64,000 nt of DNA from Bedellia somnulentella. Taxonomy: Eukaryota; Arthropoda; Insecta; Lepidoptera; Bedelliidae. This document shows positions 43,024 through 54,060 of this stretch, piece after piece; position 1 is the stretch's first letter; each line of letters opens with the position of its first letter. Under the pieces are notes generated by a model. That model worked only from the letters and a program-made list of their open reading frames with translations, made no database searches and was not told the origin of the DNA. The position numbers and the translations under genes were made by a program. The DNA lies in the NCBI GenBank assembly GCA_963576735.1, contig OY755181.1:744001-808000 (forward strand). The letters are read 5' to 3'.

Positions 43024-43273
43024 CGCTATCAAAATAACAATCGTTTAAAACAATTAAAAGTGCCAGACGTAAAAAGCGGCAAAAACTAAATCATAGTTCT
43101 ATAAAGTACTGTTGGGATAAAATTTGGAGGCTTTGAAAAGTCCCTACAATTCTAGAGCACTAAATATTTGGGATCTAATGGGATGCAACCACTAACACAT
43201 CCTTTCCTTCCATTTACTACGTATTCCATTGATCCACTCTTTCAAATTCCACAAAAACCACCCTACGGCCTAT

Positions 43274-43862
43274 TTATCTTCTCCGTACCGGCCTAACATC
43301 CTTAATACAAACCTTAGAACGACAAATGGGGCAGGAGGCAGGGGCAGATAGCCAAGCGGAAGGTGGTGAAGGGGCTCGGGCCGCCTACCATCTTGCCATA
43401 CAAGATACGCACCACGCCACTCTGCAGTTGCATTGCTGACAATTCGATCGTTGAGAGCTATCTTCCCTCACCTCTAGTAGACACAGCCTATCCAGTTTCA
43501 CATCAGAAATGTTCACCATACAGCCTATGCATGCCTCTAACTCCTCATCAACATAGAAAACAGGATTTTGGTCAACCCGCTGCTTAAATTCCTCAATAAA
43601 CCTGTCGATAAGCGATGGCAGCAGAGTGAGGTGCTGTGGTATAATCACTGGCTTATCCAATTTGTGCTGAATTTCCGTCAAAGCTGTAGTCGACACTCGG
43701 AATGAGAATTTCTCCACATCAACTCTTGTCGGTATTATTTCCACGCTTAGATATTGCACTTGATCTTCGCCTGCGGGGGTTAACGTGTGGATGTCTGTCG
43801 AAGTAGCAACTAAATCACAGTCAGATTGTTTCACAGCATTGAAACCATACTGGGTCACCTTT
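43274..43862 (-). pseudogene. TMEM129: TMEM129-like E3 ubiquitin ligase, terminal part, nonsense-interrupted
   Basis: The minus-strand frame (43858-43385) starts after a possible acceptor (TATAAAG) with VTQYGFNAVKQSDCDLVATS. It continues to ...FYVDEELEACIGCMVNISDV, KLDRLCLLE and CQQCNCRVAWCVSCMARW. It is then cut by TAG exactly where the family has Phe. The same frame continues after the stop with AARAPSPPSAWLSAPASCPI and CRSKVCIKDVRPV, the last C-P-x-C pair. TMEM129 is an ER-membrane ligase of the degradation pathway whose cysteine-rich end forms an atypical RING. Here the N-terminal membrane helices are missing and no other exons were found. One stop in an otherwise well-kept 157-codon frame points to a young pseudogene copy or a damaged last exon. 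Identification rests on remembered family motifs. Confidence 0.65.
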
Positions 43863-44420
43863 ATAATTCCTTTTTTTATCTTTTTACAATATCATATTTT
43901 ACATCGCACTTTTTAAGAACCAACAATTACTTCTACCGAGATAAGAGCCGAGAGCGTCGTTTTTATTTAGATAATCATATATTTCAGCCTGCAATATATT
44001 AACGAACTGTATTTAATTTCTCGATTGAAACAGAATTTTCAATCTCCGGATAGTTAGTCAAAAGTTCTGACCGTAAGACTATTGCAGGCAGTCACTTCAG
44101 TGATACATGGTTTGGAAGCAAGGTCATCGATGGAATACTTTGGAGTTAACAGCATATTTATATAATATACATAGAGCTAATTACTGTTCCAATAACATTT
44201 GAATGTGTGTTAACTCAAACAAGTTTTTATGATTAAAATTGAAAAATACAATCAGCTAATTGTTATCAACTCCATAATACGAACCCTTACGTGACTGTAT
44301 CCACTTAGCATTTTATTGCAGCGGAATATAAAATGACAACACAGAACTATTCAATTATATAATTTATATCAATTATATCCATATGGCTATGTCTTTTGTT
44401 TACTTACCAGAATTAAATAC
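43863..44420. other. No gene or repeat recognised
   Basis: AT-rich. No exon upstream of the TMEM129-like frame could be found here. Confidence 0.4.
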
Positions 44421-44424
44421 ATAC

Positions 44425-44492
44425 AAATACTAAGGACTATAAATTCCTAGACGGGATAGACAGAGCTTTAGAATAAGAAATTCTGCTGAGAG
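44425..44492 (-). repeat. Repeat B scrap
   Basis: AAATACTAAGGACTATAAAT TCCTAGACGGGATAGACAGA GCTTTAG...; interrupted by the mariner fragment. Confidence 0.55.
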
Positions 44493-44690
44493 AAATCTTT
44501 CCGCAAGATGGGTGCCGCGTTTGCTCACAGTCGACCACAAACGCAATAGTGTGACAACTTCACAGGAAGGTTTGGTGTTGTTTAATCGCAATGTGGAGGA
44601 GTTTTTGCGCCGTTTTGTTACCGTGGACGAAACATGGATCCATCACACACACCACAGACCAAACTACAGTCAAAACAGTCAAAATGGTGA
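44493..44690 (+). pseudogene. mariner transposase fragment
   Basis: The frame reads SARWVPRLLTVDHKRNSVTT, LFNRNVEEFLRRFVTVDETW and IHH. The V-T-V-D-E-T-W-I-H block contains the first catalytic Asp of a mariner transposase of a different subgroup from that at 11.5-12.6 kb. Sequence after 44660 is not mariner-like, so only about 60 residues remain. Confidence 0.75.
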
Positions 44691-44844
44691 GCAAACAGAT
44701 TGTTTTATAGCCCGGGTGAAGTTATTCCTAAAACCACTAAAAGATGTTAATATTAAACCATAATCTAAGAAACAAAATATCTGAATTCGAGCATAACACG
44801 TTAAGTACTTTCACATTCCACTTTTAAGCGCATAAAAACGTTTC

Positions 44845-45315
44845 TAAACTTGTAAAGGCATTTCAATTGCAGAAGTATCTTGAATAGCACCAAATATTCG
44901 TACAAAAGCTACCAGCGACTTTCATACTCTGAAACGGATGCTTTGTATTAATTCTATTCAACGCTGGCATCGGCACGATTTCTATTATGAAATTTATTTC
45001 TTTTCGTGCGATAAAAATACTTATAAGTACATAATAATTTTTCAATGCGTTTATAATTTGAATCCAAAACTTAAGTATAGGAAAATGTTTATTGTTCATC
45101 AAAATTCAAACCATCAAAATCAAAAAATGTTACAGAAATCATATTCTTAAACAAAAGTTTAATCTTTATAATATCAGTGAAGATTATTGTTTTGTTTACA
45201 TTTATTTATAATTTAAACAACTATTGACTTTCGGATATTTTAATCACGTGTTAGTACATGGTTTTTTAAAGCCCGACGTTTCGAAAACTTTTCAGTTATC
45301 ATGGTCATCCCGGTA
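44845..45315 (+). repeat. Dispersed repeat D
   Basis: Shares GGCACGATTTCTATTATGAA-type words with 18712 and 46245. It ends in TTGACTTTCGGATATTTTAA TCACG and the segment inverted at 1-105. Confidence 0.55.
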
Positions 45316-45560
45316 TTTAACTATCACGGTTTTCTTATATTGAAAATCAATATAAATGCTAATAGCAACGCAAAAGGCAATTTAAAAGCTTATCACGTAG
45401 GAAGCCTACATTTACATTGTTAAGTTATAAAAAAAGCAATAAGATGAAATGCTTTGTGCTTTATGAAATGTGCCTCAATACAGAAAGACACATAAAGAAA
45501 AAAAGGGACTGCACAAGACTAAGCATTGTATATTATTATTATTGTACCAAAATATTATCA
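45316..45560 (+). repeat. Dispersed repeat D, second module
   Basis: Matches 16855-17110 (TTGAAAATCAATATAAATGC TAATAGCAAC...AAAGCTTATCACG...TACATTTAC). It lacks the long open frame seen in that copy. Confidence 0.6.
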
Positions 45561-45724
45561 TAGATACATAGCATATCTTTAAGTACTGTTACATAATATA
45601 ATTTATAACATACAATTAAAATTAAATTAAAATCTACTTAGTTATTTACATCAGCTACAAAAAGAAATATATATAAATTAAAAAAAAGTATAACACTTAT
45701 TTACACAATTAAAATAGATACCTA

Positions 45725-45885
45725 AAAACTTAAAATCTAAAAACATCTTCCAGCTCCTCTTCTCGGGGAAGGGTACCTAGGATGCTGGAAGCATTGCCAC
45801 GTTGTATGGCAATTCTAAGTCTTTGTCCAAGGTAAGAGCCTGCCTTTGGGTTCCCAGTTGTATATACAGCATATCGTCACGCTAT
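45725..45885 (-). pseudogene. Retroelement coding-end remnant (unclassified)
   Basis: The reverse strand reads TTGNPKAGSYLGQRLRIAIQ, RGNASSILGTLPREEELEDV and stop. This G-N-P-x-A-x-[ST]-Y-L-x-Q-R-I...I-Q-R-G-N-A end occurs in multi-copy lepidopteran retroelement proteins. The family is not certain. Confidence 0.4.
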
Positions 45886-45990
45886 TAGTTTCTATTGGAG
45901 TAGACAGACACTATCGATTGCCACTTTGTAAGATCCTGGCAATCCTCTTAAGTTTCATTTGCATTTATCAATATTTTCAATAATCCTATT
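45886..45990 (-). repeat. LINE C, 3' scrap
   Basis: TCACGCTATTAGTTTCTATT GGAGTAGACAGACACTATCG ATTGCCACTTTGTAAGATCC TGGCAA. Confidence 0.6.
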
Positions 45991-46074
45991 TCGTTTTTCC
46001 ATTCCCCATACCTAGTAATTCTGTGATTGCTAGCAGTCACTTTGCATTAATAGGTAACTCATCACATTCACTGA

Positions 46075-46350
46075 TTTAGCGCAGTTGAAATGTAAAGTAA
46101 CGCTTGCAGTGACATAAAAGCCCTTCCGTAGCAGAAACAAATCGACTGGAAACGAATATTCTAATAAAAAATTTCGGCAAATTTCACTCTCTCCAGTAGA
46201 TGCAATTTTTTTTAAAACTATTTAATACTATCAATACAATGCATTGGCACGATTCATTTTTTTGATGCTACTTTTTGCGCTTAAGAAAAAAACGTTGCTT
46301 GAAAAAATCAGATCGCTATAGTTATTTCTGATTGCTTAAAATATTTAGAA
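46075..46350 (+). repeat. Dispersed repeat D
   Basis: ACAAATCGACTGGAAACGAA TATTCTAATAAAA...GATGCTACTTTTTGCGCTTA...TCGCTATAGTTATTTCTGA as in 18600-18820. Confidence 0.6.
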
Positions 46351-46454
46351 GTTTGAATTCTGAACATAATAATATGTCTAAACCATGTTATCTACTTATT
46401 TATTACTAAGATTTTAATAAGAAAAGACAAACAACTACAAGATATATAAACGTA

Positions 46455-46813
46455 AACATAAACGTTCACGCCGTTTTATCCCCGAAGGGGTTGGCAGAGG
46501 TACCAATACTCCTGAACTCACATGGCAAGCGCCATCTAGTTTCCAGAGAAGGTACCCACGTTTTGCTTAGACAGTGTACTCACGTGATAGGGGGCAGGCC
46601 TATCGCCGTTTTGTACGAATACACTGTCACATGACTAAGTACAACTCAGCCATGTGGGTTTCCTCACGATGTTTTCCCTCACCGTTAGCAACCATGATAA
46701 ATTAACCACACATATGACTTTAGAAAAGACAAATTGGTGTAGGCTTGTCCCAGGATTGGAACTCACGCCCTTCTGTTTTTCGGGCGGGTGTTCTTACCCA
46801 CTGGACTATCATG
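46455..46813 (-). repeat. SINE A, full length, head subtype 2
   Basis: Nearly identical to 42667-43023, with only a few substitutions and a one-base insertion near the A box. The two are the youngest pair of SINE A copies here. Confidence 0.85.
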
Positions 46814-46839
46814 TCGCTTATACATATCTATACTAATAT

Positions 46840-47130
46840 TATAAAGCTGAAGAGTTTGTTTGTTTGAACGCTAGGATCTCAAGAACTACCCAATCAAATT
46901 GAAAAATTATTTTTGTGTTGGATAGTCCATTTATTGGAGAAGGTTTAAGGCTATATATCATCACGCTGCGACCAACAGGAGCAAACTATCAGCGAATAAT
47001 GTTGCAAAAACGGGGATAGTTATTCATACTAAGGCTTCCGTTGTGTGCGCTGCGTAAACGGTTTAAGTTACCCAAAAAAATGTATTAAAGAATTATTTCT
47101 CTTTCAATGATCTAAAAAATGCCCGCGACA
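46840..47130 (-). repeat. Helitron-like non-coding repeat F end
   Basis: CTAATATTATAAAGCTGAAG AGTTTGTTTGTTTGAACGC...AAACTATCAGCGAATAATG; the inverse of the termini seen at 16530-16620. Confidence 0.5.
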
Positions 47131-47394
47131 ATATATGTCTAACTTATAAGTTTCACTTACTAAAACTATTTTTATGGTCAATAAATTTGGTCGAATTTAA
47201 TGCATAATTGCCATAATGTTTTATCAACATAATATTAATCTTTATCCAAATAAATATGTTGTTGATTGAGAGTATTTGATTGAAAACAAAATTGTCCTTG
47301 ACATCACTTAATTTAAATAAACATCTTAGAAGATAATACAATTTTAAAATTACTCCGTAACAAAATTTACACGCGTGCATGAAGCGCAAGACAA

Positions 47395-47960
47395 GACGCT
47401 GCGCTGGCCGGCGAGCGAGGTCACCTGCGCGAGAAGCTTATGTTTCAGCCTAATCCTATCTATATCTTCTATACATATAATAAATCTGTAGAAAAGTCAT
47501 TTTTGTACATTGAAGAAATTGGAAAAAAAAATAGCCAGCGTGTGAACAGATAAGTAACAGAACCCATTTCCATCATTTTTTCAATTTTTGTCTGTTTGTC
47601 TGTTTGTCTGTTTATATGTTTGTTTGTGCGCACAAAACGTAAAATCTACGAATTCAATGCTGAAAATGTTAATAAACAAAAATTATACGTAACTTGAGGT
47701 ATAACTTAGTTTTTGTTTTATCGAAATCGGTTCACTCTATCAAAAGATATGATTAATTTTGTGAGTTCAAGAAGAAAAATATTACGTTACGCAATTCAGT
47801 ATAGTACTTGCAACGACATCTTAAGTCCAAATATAGAACTAATTTTGATAGTTGGAATCCAAAGTCCGATAGATGGCGTTGTGCAAAAATAAAATAAAGA
47901 ACCAAAATAAAATAAACCAAAATAAAATTTGCATTTTTTTAGCCCCTTTGACCCCTTATT
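47395..47960. repeat. Mixed repeat debris
   Basis: TTCTATACATATAATAAATC TGTAG, a (TGTC/TGTT)n run at 47588-47632, ATAGATGGCG and triplicated AAAATAAAATAAA words. No gene seen. Confidence 0.4.
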
Positions 47961-48244
47961 TTAAAGTCGGTTAAAGTAATAGAAGCTACAGGAAACAAGT
48001 AAGACGAAATTAATACAAGCTGCCAATGTCAAGTGAATTCGCCGACTATGAAAATGCTTTTAAATATTATCTTTACTTAGTTTCTTAAATTAGGCTTATT
48101 ATTATTAATATATTATGTAAATAGCCTATTAATAAATCCAATTTGGTGAGCAGAATTTTGAAATTCTTAGCCATTCTTCAAATGCACGTCACTTCACAAC
48201 CAGTTTTCGTGAACGTTTATAATAAAAAACTGAATTTTGGTCTA

Positions 48245-48505
48245 CATTAAACACCAAACCTCTCTGGCTTGGTTTACATCCATCAATCTTTTCATACATG
48301 CTCTTTTATTCTTCATACTGCGGACACCTGCCTTTTTGAGCACGTTTTCTATTTGATCCAAATGTGTCCTCCGAGGTTGTCCTCTACTAACATTACCTTC
48401 CACATTGGCGATAAAAAAAGTGTAAAGTACAAAGTGGCGATCGATAGTCTCTGCCTACCCCAATGGGAACTAACGGCGTGAGAATATGTATGTATGTATT
48501 AAACA
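48245..48505. repeat. LINE C fragment with 5' inversion
   Basis: 48245-48410 is LINE C on the minus strand (encodes VNQAREV-side residues, then MKNKRACMKRL, RGQPRRTH). 48430-48505 is the LINE 3' end on the plus strand (TACAAAGTGGCGATCGATAG...GGCGTGAGAATATGTATGTA). The two halves meet head to tail in opposite orientation, as after twin priming. Confidence 0.75.
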
Positions 48506-48605
48506 CCAGAAACATAAGACATCTTTTAAGTTCTACTTTTTTAAACACTCAAATGATGTAGTGACCTTTGTGACTAACCTTAATTTAGTTATATTTGCAT
48601 ATTAT

Positions 48606-48847
48606 ACATACATATACTCACGACTATAAATCCCTAGAAGGGGTAGCCAGAGCTAAGGAATTAGAAATTCCTCAGCCATTTTTTGAAAATTGAGTGGGGA
48701 AAAGATGGTAAAATAAAGGTTGTTGGTGATGGGTCTCCAACCGCATCGCCCAAAAATCCTTTAAAAACACCCGATACCGTTAGTCGCCTCTTACGCACAT
48801 CCACCGGAAGAAATGGGGTAGTGCTATTCTAAGCCGACACTACACAG
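48606..48847 (-). repeat. Repeat B, full length
   Basis: CATACATATACTCACGACTA to AGCCGACACTACACAGC. Confidence 0.9.
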
Positions 48848-49590
48848 CTATTACAGTGCATATTATGCCACTGATAAATCGATTTAATTCAATGTATTAT
48901 TATCATAGTACAACCAACAACCGTAAACCCTAATAATAGTAAAGTACCTTTTTTGAGCGGTTTTATTTAGCTTACCCCGTTAGTTTTATTCTTTCTTGAG
49001 TGAAATTGAGTAATTTAAATTTCACCCCCTTCCTGTCAACCGGTTAATATTTATTTTCGGAAGGAAAAGACGTGATGAGCTCGAAGCAAAGAGTGATGAG
49101 CTCAAGGCCCGACCACCTGCGGCCATCAATAATAACTACCTATATATTGGAGGGTTACTGATTTTTCAACATACGTCATAGAACATTTGTCGGAGAGATT
49201 GGCTATGTCAGTCACATGAGAGCACATGAACACACTCTTAATAGCCGGATACCAGAAGTTGCTGTGGCCGAAATCGGGCGGGATTGATATATGATCTATA
49301 TGCAAAATTCCGAAGTGTTAAAAACAAAAGGGCTTTACAAATATATTGATGCATTATGCAGCTCTGCTAAGATCGTACAAGGTAGCGATCCATAATCTTT
49401 GGCTAACCCTGTAACTGTATCTAAATATACACTAATTCAAATGAGATACACACAGTTACGACCTTTAATTATTTCAACTGGATAATGGCTACTGTAATTA
49501 ATTAAATATCATTATGAAATACTCAATAGTTCCTACATCACAATAAGTGTCCGCATTAGATTTCATTGGTTCTTTATTTTATTTCAAAAA
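48848..49590. other. No gene recognised
   Basis: A LINE C-like scrap (GATCGTACAAGGTAGCGATC) lies at 49369-49410 and GACGTGATGAGCTCGAAGCA AAGAGTGATGAGCTCAAGG forms a short direct repeat at 49068-49106. Confidence 0.4.
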
Positions 49591-49599
49591 GGTGATATA

Positions 49600-49850
49600 C
49601 TCTTAACTAAACGACGTTTTTTTGTTCTCAACAATCACGCGAAGGAAGTCGCGGGCACAGCTAGTTAATATTATAAATGTGAAAGTTTAGATGTTTGTGT
49701 CTTTGTAGCTAAATAAAGACTAATTCACAGAACGCATTTAAAATAAAATTTACAGGAAGCCGGATAATGATCTAATTAACACAATAAGACACTTTTTATC
49801 CCAGAAAAATTAAGAGATCAATAAATTTTCTTAAAAAATGGTTAAATAGA
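49600..49850 (+). repeat. Repeat F (Helitron-like)
   Basis: GAAGTCGCGGGCACAGCTAG TTAATATTATAAATGTGAAA GTTTAGATGTTTG...CTTTTTATCCCAGAAAAATT AAGAGATCAAT; compare 26680-26860. Confidence 0.55.
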
Positions 49851-50039
49851 CTAACTGACTAAGAATCAATGCTCAGCCGAAACTACTATACTTATAAACT
49901 TAAAACTTATAAAGTGAAAAAATTGTGAGGATACTATGAAAAACACCTTTTTTTTCTCATCGCATGACAGAGACCCTCAACAGGTCAATTAAATATTTCA
50001 GTTTGACGACGTGAAAGTCTACACTTCGCCAAGTCGAGC

Positions 50040-50480
50040 GCGAAGCAAACACTGCCGTACCATCCTTTACTGGAACCGTTTCGCCGCATTTTCAGGCCCC
50101 CATTCGAGAACCTCTGGATAGGATTAAATCGCTGAAATTTTCGTCACCTAGAAATTCGTATTCACACACTTGAAATCCAAAATTTCAAATCGTTAGATTA
50201 ATTAATTCCCAAGTTAAGCTAATGCAAAGTTTCGCATTTTCGACACTGACTGACTCACTGATCATCAAAATAGAACTAGTACTTCCCATAGACCTACAGA
50301 GCTGAAATTTGGTACAGAGGTAGATTTTAACGCCCACATAAAGAAAAAACTATCAGAACAAGGTTTATGGAAGATCTGAAAGAAAACATAAGAGTACTTA
50401 TTCAGACTTATGCCTGAACAAATATTACGCAAAAATACCATCGCGAGAAAAATTGCCGTCACCCGTATGTCAGGCGCTTA
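50040..50480. repeat. Unclassified dispersed repeat
   Basis: CATCCTTTACTGGAACCGTT TCGCCGCATTTTCAGGCCCC and CGACACTGACTGACTCACTG ATCATCAAAATAGAACTAGT ACTTCCCATAGACCTACAGA GCTGAAATTTGGTA have the style of widespread insect repeats. It occurs once in the window. Confidence 0.35.
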
Positions 50481-50484
50481 ACAT

Positions 50485-50740
50485 ACATACATAACATACA
50501 TACATATACTCACGGCTATAAATCTCTTAATGGGGTAGCCAGAGCTTGGGAATGAGAAATTCCTCAGCCACTTTCGGAAGTTGATTGGGGAAAAGATGGT
50601 AATAATAAATGTTATTGGTGACGGGTCTCCAACCACATCGCCCAAAAATCACTTAAAATGCCCCTATACCCTTAGTCGCCTCTTACGATCACCCACGGGT
50701 AGAAATGGGGTTGTGTTATTCTAAGCCGACACTACACGGC
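50485..50740 (-). repeat. Repeat B, full length
   Basis: ACATACATACATATACTCAC GGCTATAAATCTC to AGCCGACACTACACGGC. Confidence 0.85.
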
Positions 50741-51119
50741 AAACACTTTCAGGCGCTTAAAGATACTTAATACAAATCTGTCTAGTCTACTCATGTCACT
50801 TGACCTACGACCATTGTACAATTAACATCCTTTTTAAAATATATTAAATTGTAAAGTATCTGGGCATTTCATTTACACCATCTATCCGCTAAAGATAGAA
50901 CATGGTGGCCCATGAGGGGAACAAGGATCCGCGAAATATTAAACATATTTTCTTTGAAGGTACTTTGATTTTTTAGTTATTGATGTTAGTTACATCCACC
51001 CTCAGTAAAATAATTACGCTTATTGAAAAATCAGCTCGCCATTTTAAAGAGTGTATTATTGAGAAGTCGTGGAATTTGTTTTTATTTGATTTCACAAGAT
51101 AATATCACTAAAAATTTCC

Positions 51120-51780
51120 ACAATATTGAAAGGCGACGATGAATTTTATGGCTACCGTGTAGTTGGTATGCCCAAAGACGGATCATCTCTCTTCCATTCA
51201 AGTCAAAAGCGATTCCGCACCCCGAGATAAAATTGATAGCTAAAGATTCCTTGGATTGTTCAAAAAGTTTGATTAAGAAAGCCTGGGCGTGTTTAAATAA
51301 ATACGAAGATGATGCGTTGATGACTGCTGGATTAGAAGAGACTATAATCATTAAAGAAGGAGCTTAAGTAATGCTTAGGAGAAACATTGATGTTAGTTTA
51401 GGTTTAGTGAATGGGTCGATAGGCGTTATACAAAAAGTAAAATGGGACCTGGAAGACCAAACAAAGCCTAAACAATTAATAATAAAATTTGGTAATAATT
51501 TGATTCATAAATTATTGCCCATTAAGTCAAAATTTGAGATTATACCTCGAGCATACGTTATACTCTATATCCTCTTGTGGCCAAACCTACGTGGCGCTTT
51601 CAAGAGTAACCAATCTTCATGGGGTGCACCTAATAAATATTTCCTTCAATAGTATAATGGCTCAAGTATCAGCGATTACCGAATACAACCGGCTTAGGCG
51701 TAAATACGGCTCTGGTTTTTCAGAAATTAAACCGTCCAAACCATCTAGAAGAATAAATAATGAACGAGAATGGGCAATAC
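51120..51780 (+). pseudogene. Pif1-like helicase C-terminal fragment (Helitron-type)
   Basis: Plus-strand frames encode MLRRNIDVSLGLVNGSIGVI, then QKVKWDLEDQTKPKQLIIKF, a deletion of the A-[IM]-T-I-H-K-[ST]-Q-G block near 51550, then ISSCGQTYVALSRVTNLHGV and HLINISFNSIMAQVSAITEY. These are the last helicase motifs (VALSRV is motif VI) of Pif1-type enzymes, most often from Helitrons. A degraded upstream part (51120-51370) has several stops. The frame changes once between the two blocks, so it is inactive. Confidence 0.75.
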
Positions 51781-51789
51781 GAAATATAT

Positions 51790-51809
51790 ATTATACGTTA
51801 TTAATCCAG

Positions 51810-51849
<40 letters not shown>

Positions 51850-51869
51850 CTGGATTAATAACGTATAAT
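51790..51869. repeat. Perfect 80-bp palindrome centred on (TA)n
   Basis: ATTATACGTTATTAATCCAG AAT, a run of TA repeats, and the exact inverse on the other side. It directly follows the helicase fragment, and a 20-bp scrap of repeat B (AGCTGTGTAGTGTCAGCTTA) follows at 51881. Confidence 0.85.
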
Positions 51870-52079
51870 TAACCTTTTTAGCTGTGTAGTGTCAGCTTAG
51901 AATAGAAATGCGATATTTCATGAAATACGACTATTTCATGAAATGATCGATCATTTCACGATGTGTTCAAATCTACGATATGGCCACGACATATATATTA
52001 ATACGAGCACCAAAAACTGTAAGAAACCCTAACCTATAGTTTTGCCGATATTAATTGGTTTTAGAATAAATTAGTGAAA

Positions 52080-52330
52080 GATATTTATGAAGCCAATGTG
52101 GATGGTAATATCATAGAGAACGCTCACGTAGAACACATTGAGATCTAATAGATAATTTACTAAAAATTACAGGAGTTCGAAATGTGAGATATAACAATAC
52201 AATAGATTTATAAAGGTTTGATGAATACAGAGAATTCAGATAAAGTAGAGGAGTTTTCCAGAGAATTGTACAAGGCGACGATTTGTAGTATCTGCCTATT
52301 ACATTAGGAACTTATAGCGTAAATCAATAA
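52080..52330 (+). repeat. LINE C, very diverged 3' end
   Basis: AATGTGGATGGTAATATCAT...GAACACATTGAGATCTAATA...TGTAGTATCTGCCTATTACA TTAGGAACTTATAGCGTAAA. Confidence 0.5.
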
Positions 52331-52544
52331 AAGAACTTCTACATATATTTTTGTTGAAGTTTTCGAATCAGATAAGAATGTCTTCTTTTTTCATAAATTG
52401 TAAGTCAATTAGCTTCTCGTTATGGAGAGACCTAATAACTGAAACAGTAATTAAGTTAAATATAAATAATACTAGATCACCAACAACACTCTCTTAATTT
52501 GTTAGATTTTTTCTACTGTACAATTTTACAGGTACTAATCTCGT

Positions 52545-52660
52545 GACTTTGTCGCCTGTGTACTCCCGTGATAGGGGGCGGGCCTATCGCCGTTTTGTAC
52601 GAATACACTGTCACATGAATAAGTACAACTCAGCCATGTGGGTTTCCTCACGATGTTTGT
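52545..52660 (-). repeat. SINE A fragment
   Basis: GTGTACTCCCGTGATAGGGG GCGGGCCTATCGCCGTTTTG to CCTCACGATGTTTG. Confidence 0.75.
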
Positions 52661-52679
52661 GGTCAAGAATACTTTGCAT

Positions 52680-52790
52680 GCCAAAATTTGGAGCGAAGCG
52701 TGGCCAGCGTGGTGGACTAAGGGTAAATCATCCCATATAGGGTAGGCTCCAGTCCCTCGTTGGGGACGTACATCGGCTGTGAGGAGGAGG
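52680..52790 (+). repeat. Repeat E, 3' part
   Basis: CCAGCGTGGTGGACTAAGGG ...GGTAGGCTCCAGTCCCTCGT TGGGGACGTACATCGGCTGT GAGGA. Confidence 0.65.
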
Positions 52791-53245
52791 TAGAGACTAT
52801 CGCCATTTCGTAAAATCCTGGCAAACCTCTCTTGCTTCGTTTACATCCATCAATCTTTTGATACATGCTCTTCATTCTTCATACTTTGGACGCCAGGTTT
52901 TTGAGAACACACTATTTTTGGTCCAGGTGTCTCCTGCGAGGTCGTCCTCTACTTACATTACCATCCACATTGACATTGTTAATATCTTCTACCCATTTAC
53001 TATCATTCATCCTCCCTTTTTGCCCAAATAATCTAAACAATCATTTTTCTATCTTACTTACAATTTCATACCCCACTTTTTACATTGGCTCTATAGATTT
53101 CTTACACCAATTTACTCTCATCCATCCTCATTATGTGACCAAACCATCTCAACATTTTTTTTTATATCTTTTTTACATTATCATCTCTTACAACACACCT
53201 TTTACGAATCACGTCATTTCTCAAACGATCACATAACCTTACATT
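52791..53245 (-). repeat. LINE C, longest 3' fragment
   Basis: The reverse strand encodes in pieces DRLRNDVIRKRCVVRDDNVK, MLRWFGHIMRMDESKL and the downstream ...ERGRPRRRHLDQK and EAREVCQDFTKWR. It reaches further into the pre-C-terminal region than the other copies. A (TACATTGGCTCTATAGATTT) segment is duplicated internally at 52960-53090. Confidence 0.7.
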
Positions 53246-53870
53246 ACATCACACAAATCTAACATGTGGTTGTTTTAAATTGTTTTATTACAATTTTCGT
53301 TTTTTTTTTTGTATTTTAATGAGTCTGGCAAAGCAAATGGTTGAAAAATTCCACCTTATAGTCTGAGTAAATAAATAAAATCAGTCCAAATAATAAATAT
53401 AGTTTTAAAAATTGGTACAGTCATTCCTTATGGTGTCGAGATGAATATACTAAAAGTTTCCGAAGGAGGGACGTGAGCTAGCGGTGGGGGAGGGGGAGAA
53501 AAATTAATGTTTTATGCTTTTTTGCTTTTTTACTCGAAAACCAATTATCATATCATTTTAGTCACTTCTTTAATTATTACTTAGACTATATTCTCTACAA
53601 ATAATATATTCACATTTTTAATGTACTATAAATACTTTAGAAGATAAAGAGTATTAAAGGTCATAAAAATAAGAAACATATTTGTTGCGCATCATTTTCG
53701 ATTGAAGCGAAGTAAACTGGTCATTGTTCATTAATTTTCTTCACTTAAAAACTTAGTTCGCATGTTTTTTATAAGGGTATTTATCGCTTCCTTCTTATTC
53801 TCATTAATATTCATATCGTTTAGAATCATCTGTGATATAGTCGTGTGCACAAATAAATATTTGGGAACTG
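53246..53870. other. No gene or repeat recognised
   Basis: AT-rich, one G-rich patch (GGTGGGGGAGGGGGAG at 53483-53498). Confidence 0.4.
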
Positions 53871-53877
53871 CAGTAAA

Positions 53878-54060
53878 TCCCTAGAAGGGGTAGCCAGAGC
53901 TAAGGAATTAGAAATTCCTCAGCCACTTTTGGAAATGTGAGTGGGGAAAAGATACTCAAGTAAAGGTTGTTGGTGATGGGTCTCCAACTGCATCACCCAA
54001 AATCCCTTAAAAGCCCCAATACCGTTAGTCGCCTCTTACGTACACCCACCAGAAGAAAAG
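53878..54060 (-). repeat. Repeat B, 5' end lost
   Basis: AAATCCCTAGAAGGGGTAGC to ACCCACCAGAAGAAAAG; joined at 54105-54210 to a diverged plus-strand B fragment (TCTTTTCCCCACAGAAAGTC). Confidence 0.75.
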
